Positions 62,222 through 64,000 of a stretch of DNA of 64,000 bases are shown one piece after another. Positions within the stretch are counted from its first letter, which is position 1. Each line of letters opens with the position of its first letter. This DNA comes from Bacteroidota bacterium (GTDB taxonomy: Bacteria > Bacteroidota > Bacteroidia > CAIKAF01). The notes below the pieces were generated by a model. The model was not told where the DNA came from. It was given only the letters and a program-made list of their open reading frames with translations, and did not search any database. The stretch covers positions 62,001 through 126,000 of the forward strand of contig VGMT01000002.1 of NCBI GenBank assembly GCA_016866335.1. The letters run 5' to 3'. The position numbers and the translations under genes were made by a program.

Positions 62222-63082
62222 TTAACCTATGGTTAGCCCCTCAATTTGGTTCTTGAATTTGCTAAACCAGGTGGTTTGACGTCGGGCATATTGCCGGGTA
62301 TGCGCGTTGATCTGAGCCTCTATCTCCCTGTCGCTTTCCTCCGATTGCGCATACCATTCCTGGTACCCAACGGTATTCATTACCGGCAAGGTTCGGTATT
62401 CAATTAGGCTAAGTGCTTCTGCTTTTAACCCCCTTTCTATCATCTGCCGAGTTCGTTTGGCAATGCACTGATGCAGTTCTTTTCGGTCGGGGTTCAGAAT
62501 GGTCAGCTGCAATTCCGCATTCCATTCCCAGTTTTTTTTGTCCAATCCTGATTTTCGAAAGGCCGACCAAGGTTTTTTGCTCGTCAACCAAACTTCGAGC
62601 GCTCGTCTAAGCCTAGCCGGATTTTGAATGTCGGTTTCTTTGAAATAAATAGGGTCAACCGCTGCAACTTGGGCCTGCAATTCAGGCAAACTAAGCTGGC
62701 TTACCTGAGTCCGAATGGCTGTTGGAGTCGGGGGCATTTCGTCCAAATCAAAAAGCAAAGCGTTCAAATAGAAACCCGAACCCCCAACCAAAACAACGCT
62801 TCCTTTCATGTCTAAAATGGAATTCAAAACTGGGCGAGCTTTCTGGGCAAACGAAACAGCATCTAAGGGTGCAAGTAGGCTTTCTGTTCCCAAAAAATGA
62901 TGGGGTATTTCCTCGAGTTCATTCGGCAAAGGACGTGCCGTTCCAATGTGCATCTCGCGATAAAATTGCCTTGAATCAAACGAAATGATTTCGGTGTTTA
63001 ACGCTTTAGCCAATTCTAGACTATGGGCTGTTTTTCCCGAGGCCGTTGGGCCTGCAACCACATGGATTTTGGGTCTAATCAT
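62222..63082 (-). CDS. miaA: tRNA dimethylallyltransferase
   Basis: MiaA adds dimethylallyl to A37 of tRNAs reading U-starting codons. The 286-residue product has the P-loop VVAGPTASGKTAHSLELA, the SFDSRQFYREMHIGTARP segment and FYLNALLFDLDE, which form the active site, and the C-terminal RRQTTWFSKF. It overlaps the CCA-adding enzyme gene by 4 nt, so the two tRNA-modifying genes are co-transcribed. Confidence 0.96.
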   Translation of the reverse strand: MIRPKIHVVAGPTASGKTAHSLELAKALNTEIISFDSRQFYREMHIGTARPLPNELEEIPHHFLGTESLLAPLDAVSFAQKARPVLNSILDMKGSVVLVGGSGFYLNALLFDLDEMPPTPTAIRTQVSQLSLPELQAQVAAVDPIYFKETDIQNPARLRRALEVWLTSKKPWSAFRKSGLDKKNWEWNAELQLTILNPDRKELHQCIAKRTRQMIERGLKAEALSLIEYRTLPVMNTVGYQEWYAQSEESDREIEAQINAHTRQYARRQTTWFSKFKNQIEGLTIG

Positions 63083-64000
63083 ACCTTTGGAGATTCCAAT
63101 CCCAGCTCGGTTCCAAGTTCAATCATTAGGGCCAATGCCGCTTCTCGTTCATTGGGAATGCGCCCCTCTAAAATAGACTCTTTTATGCACCGTTTTATTT
63201 GCCCTACAACAGGTCCCGGCCCAATTCCAAAATGCCGAATGATTTCTTCGCCCGAAACAGGCGGCTGAAAGTTCCTGATGTGGTCTTTTTCTTCTACTTC
63301 CTGAAGTTTTTGTTTAACCACCTCGTAGTTGCGCAGGTAACGCGAAACCCGACTTGGGTTTTTTGAGGTTATGTCGGCCTGGCACAACAACAAAAGGTTT
63401 TCAAGGTCTTCCCCAGCGTCCATCAACAACCGCCTTAAGGCCGAATCGGTGATTTCTTGCTTTGCCAAAACAATGGGCCGTAAATGCAGTTTCACCATTT
63501 TTTCAACGAATTTCATTTTTTCGTTGCCGGGTAAACCCAATTTTTTGAACAATTTAGGTACCATTCTAGCCCCCAGATCTTCGTGGCCATGGAAGGTCCA
63601 ACCATGGCCGGGTTCAAATCGTTTGGTTTGGGGTTTTGCTATGTCGTGCATAACGGCCGACCACCGCAGCCATAGGTTGGTCGAGAGCTGAGCAAGGTTG
63701 TTTAAAACCTCGATGGTGTGGTAAAAGTTGTCTTTATGGCCAAGGCCATTTACTTTCTCTATGCCCTTAAGTAAGCAGAATTCCGGGAAAATAACCTCAA
63801 GTAAACCTCCTTTGTCCAACATTAAAAACAGTCGGCCGGGTTCATCGCAGGCCATCATTTTGTTTATTTCATCAGCAATCCGCTCTTTGGCAACAATATT
63901 CATTCGACCAGCCAACCTGGGCATGCTTCCCCACAAATCTGGATGAATGTCAAAATTCAATTGCATAGCAAACCGAATGGCCCTAAGCATGCGTAATGGG
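63079..64000 (-). CDS. cca: CCA-adding tRNA nucleotidyltransferase, 5' truncated
   Basis: The enzyme adds or repairs the tRNA 3' CCA. The visible 307 residues begin in the conserved motif PLRMLRAIRFAMQL (the open frame runs through the window edge upstream of the ORF-track ATG), so the N-terminal catalytic domain lies outside the window. The C-terminal domain is an HD hydrolase-like region: HTIEVLNNLAQLS, VMHDIAKPQTKRF, EMLG-like RLLMDAGEDL. It overlaps miaA by 4 nt. Family firm; 5' end missing. Confidence 0.93.
   Translation of the reverse strand, partial: PLRMLRAIRFAMQLNFDIHPDLWGSMPRLAGRMNIVAKERIADEINKMMACDEPGRLFLMLDKGGLLEVIFPEFCLLKGIEKVNGLGHKDNFYHTIEVLNNLAQLSTNLWLRWSAVMHDIAKPQTKRFEPGHGWTFHGHEDLGARMVPKLFKKLGLPGNEKMKFVEKMVKLHLRPIVLAKQEITDSALRRLLMDAGEDLENLLLLCQADITSKNPSRVSRYLRNYEVVKQKLQEVEEKDHIRNFQPPVSGEEIIRHFGIGPGPVVGQIKRCIKESILEGRIPNEREAALALMIELGTELGLESPKV

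Overview
The window is a contiguous piece of a Bacteroidota chromosome; the order cannot be fixed from the sequence, but a marine or freshwater Flavobacteriales/Sphingobacteriales-like relative is plausible. The evidence is the type IX secretion system (T9SS) component PorZ, three T9SS cargo proteins with type A or type B C-terminal sorting domains, SprB-type repeats, a PafA-type threonine phosphatase, the TlpA/DUF6029/Omp28 cassette, and promoters of the Bacteroidota form TANNTTTG. KdsB, BamA/Skp and lipoproteins show a Gram-negative envelope. No phage, integrase, transposase, CRISPR array, rRNA or tRNA gene was seen.

Layout. 1-3.1 kb: bamA (5' truncated), skp, murI. 3.4-5.3 kb: two short-chain dehydrogenase/epimerase genes. 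5.3-8.0 kb (minus): PafA-like phosphatase, a small membrane protein, pdxH. 8.0-13.0 kb: GT-C glycosyltransferase, porZ, recO. 13.1-16.3 kb: T9SS cargo, small membrane protein, lepA. 16.4-18.1 kb: mostly non-coding, with a structured repeat, an unidentified RNA gene, elbB and another repeat. 18.1-30.3 kb: recR, a GT2 fused to a relic sugar-transferase domain, a large SprB-repeat adhesin, GT9, the TlpA/DUF6029/Omp28 cassette, a sodium-solute symporter and TerC. 30.4-33.0 kb: BadF-type sugar kinase, Ppx/GppA, kdsB. 33.4-41.8 kb: GT-C enzyme, 3-hydroxyacyl-CoA dehydrogenase, smpB, a second copy of the unidentified RNA, polyprenyl sugar transferase, lipoprotein, Gfo/Idh, pcm, DUF2256. 41.9-46.8 kb: rplS, holA, EVE protein, rpsP, rimM, peptide-type solute-binding lipoprotein. 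47.0-48.8 kb: a decayed LytS/LytTR two-component pair. 48.8-57 kb: queD, eno, ferredoxin and its reductase, fatty-acid desaturase, YceI, ferritin, RNase Z, T9SS cargo, STAS protein. 57.1-64 kb: pyrB-pyrR, rpsA, a CFA-synthase-like methyltransferase, miaA and a truncated CCA-adding enzyme.

Most genes are core housekeeping (cell wall, translation, RNA maturation, nucleotide and lipid synthesis) or envelope and surface biology (outer-membrane assembly, LPS, glycosylation, T9SS). The unusual content is non-coding. First, eight copies of a GC-rich element of about 145 bp fold into one long rod whose arms differ in sequence from copy to copy yet remain complementary, around a conserved loop of the form CTCCTAAAGTCGCC; six copies are co-oriented with and just downstream of a gene. 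Second, two paralogous genes for a structured RNA of about 240 nt sit in opposite orientation 20.5 kb apart. Each has the same promoter (TTGACA-17-TAATTTTG), the same 5' start and a Rho-independent terminator, with compensatory changes in several stems, and each lies just downstream of a rod element in the same relative orientation. Third, many protein genes carry a TANNTTTG -10-like box only 4-20 nt before the start codon, implying very short leaders or leaderless mRNAs. These boxes were used here to correct several start codons of the supplied ORF track.
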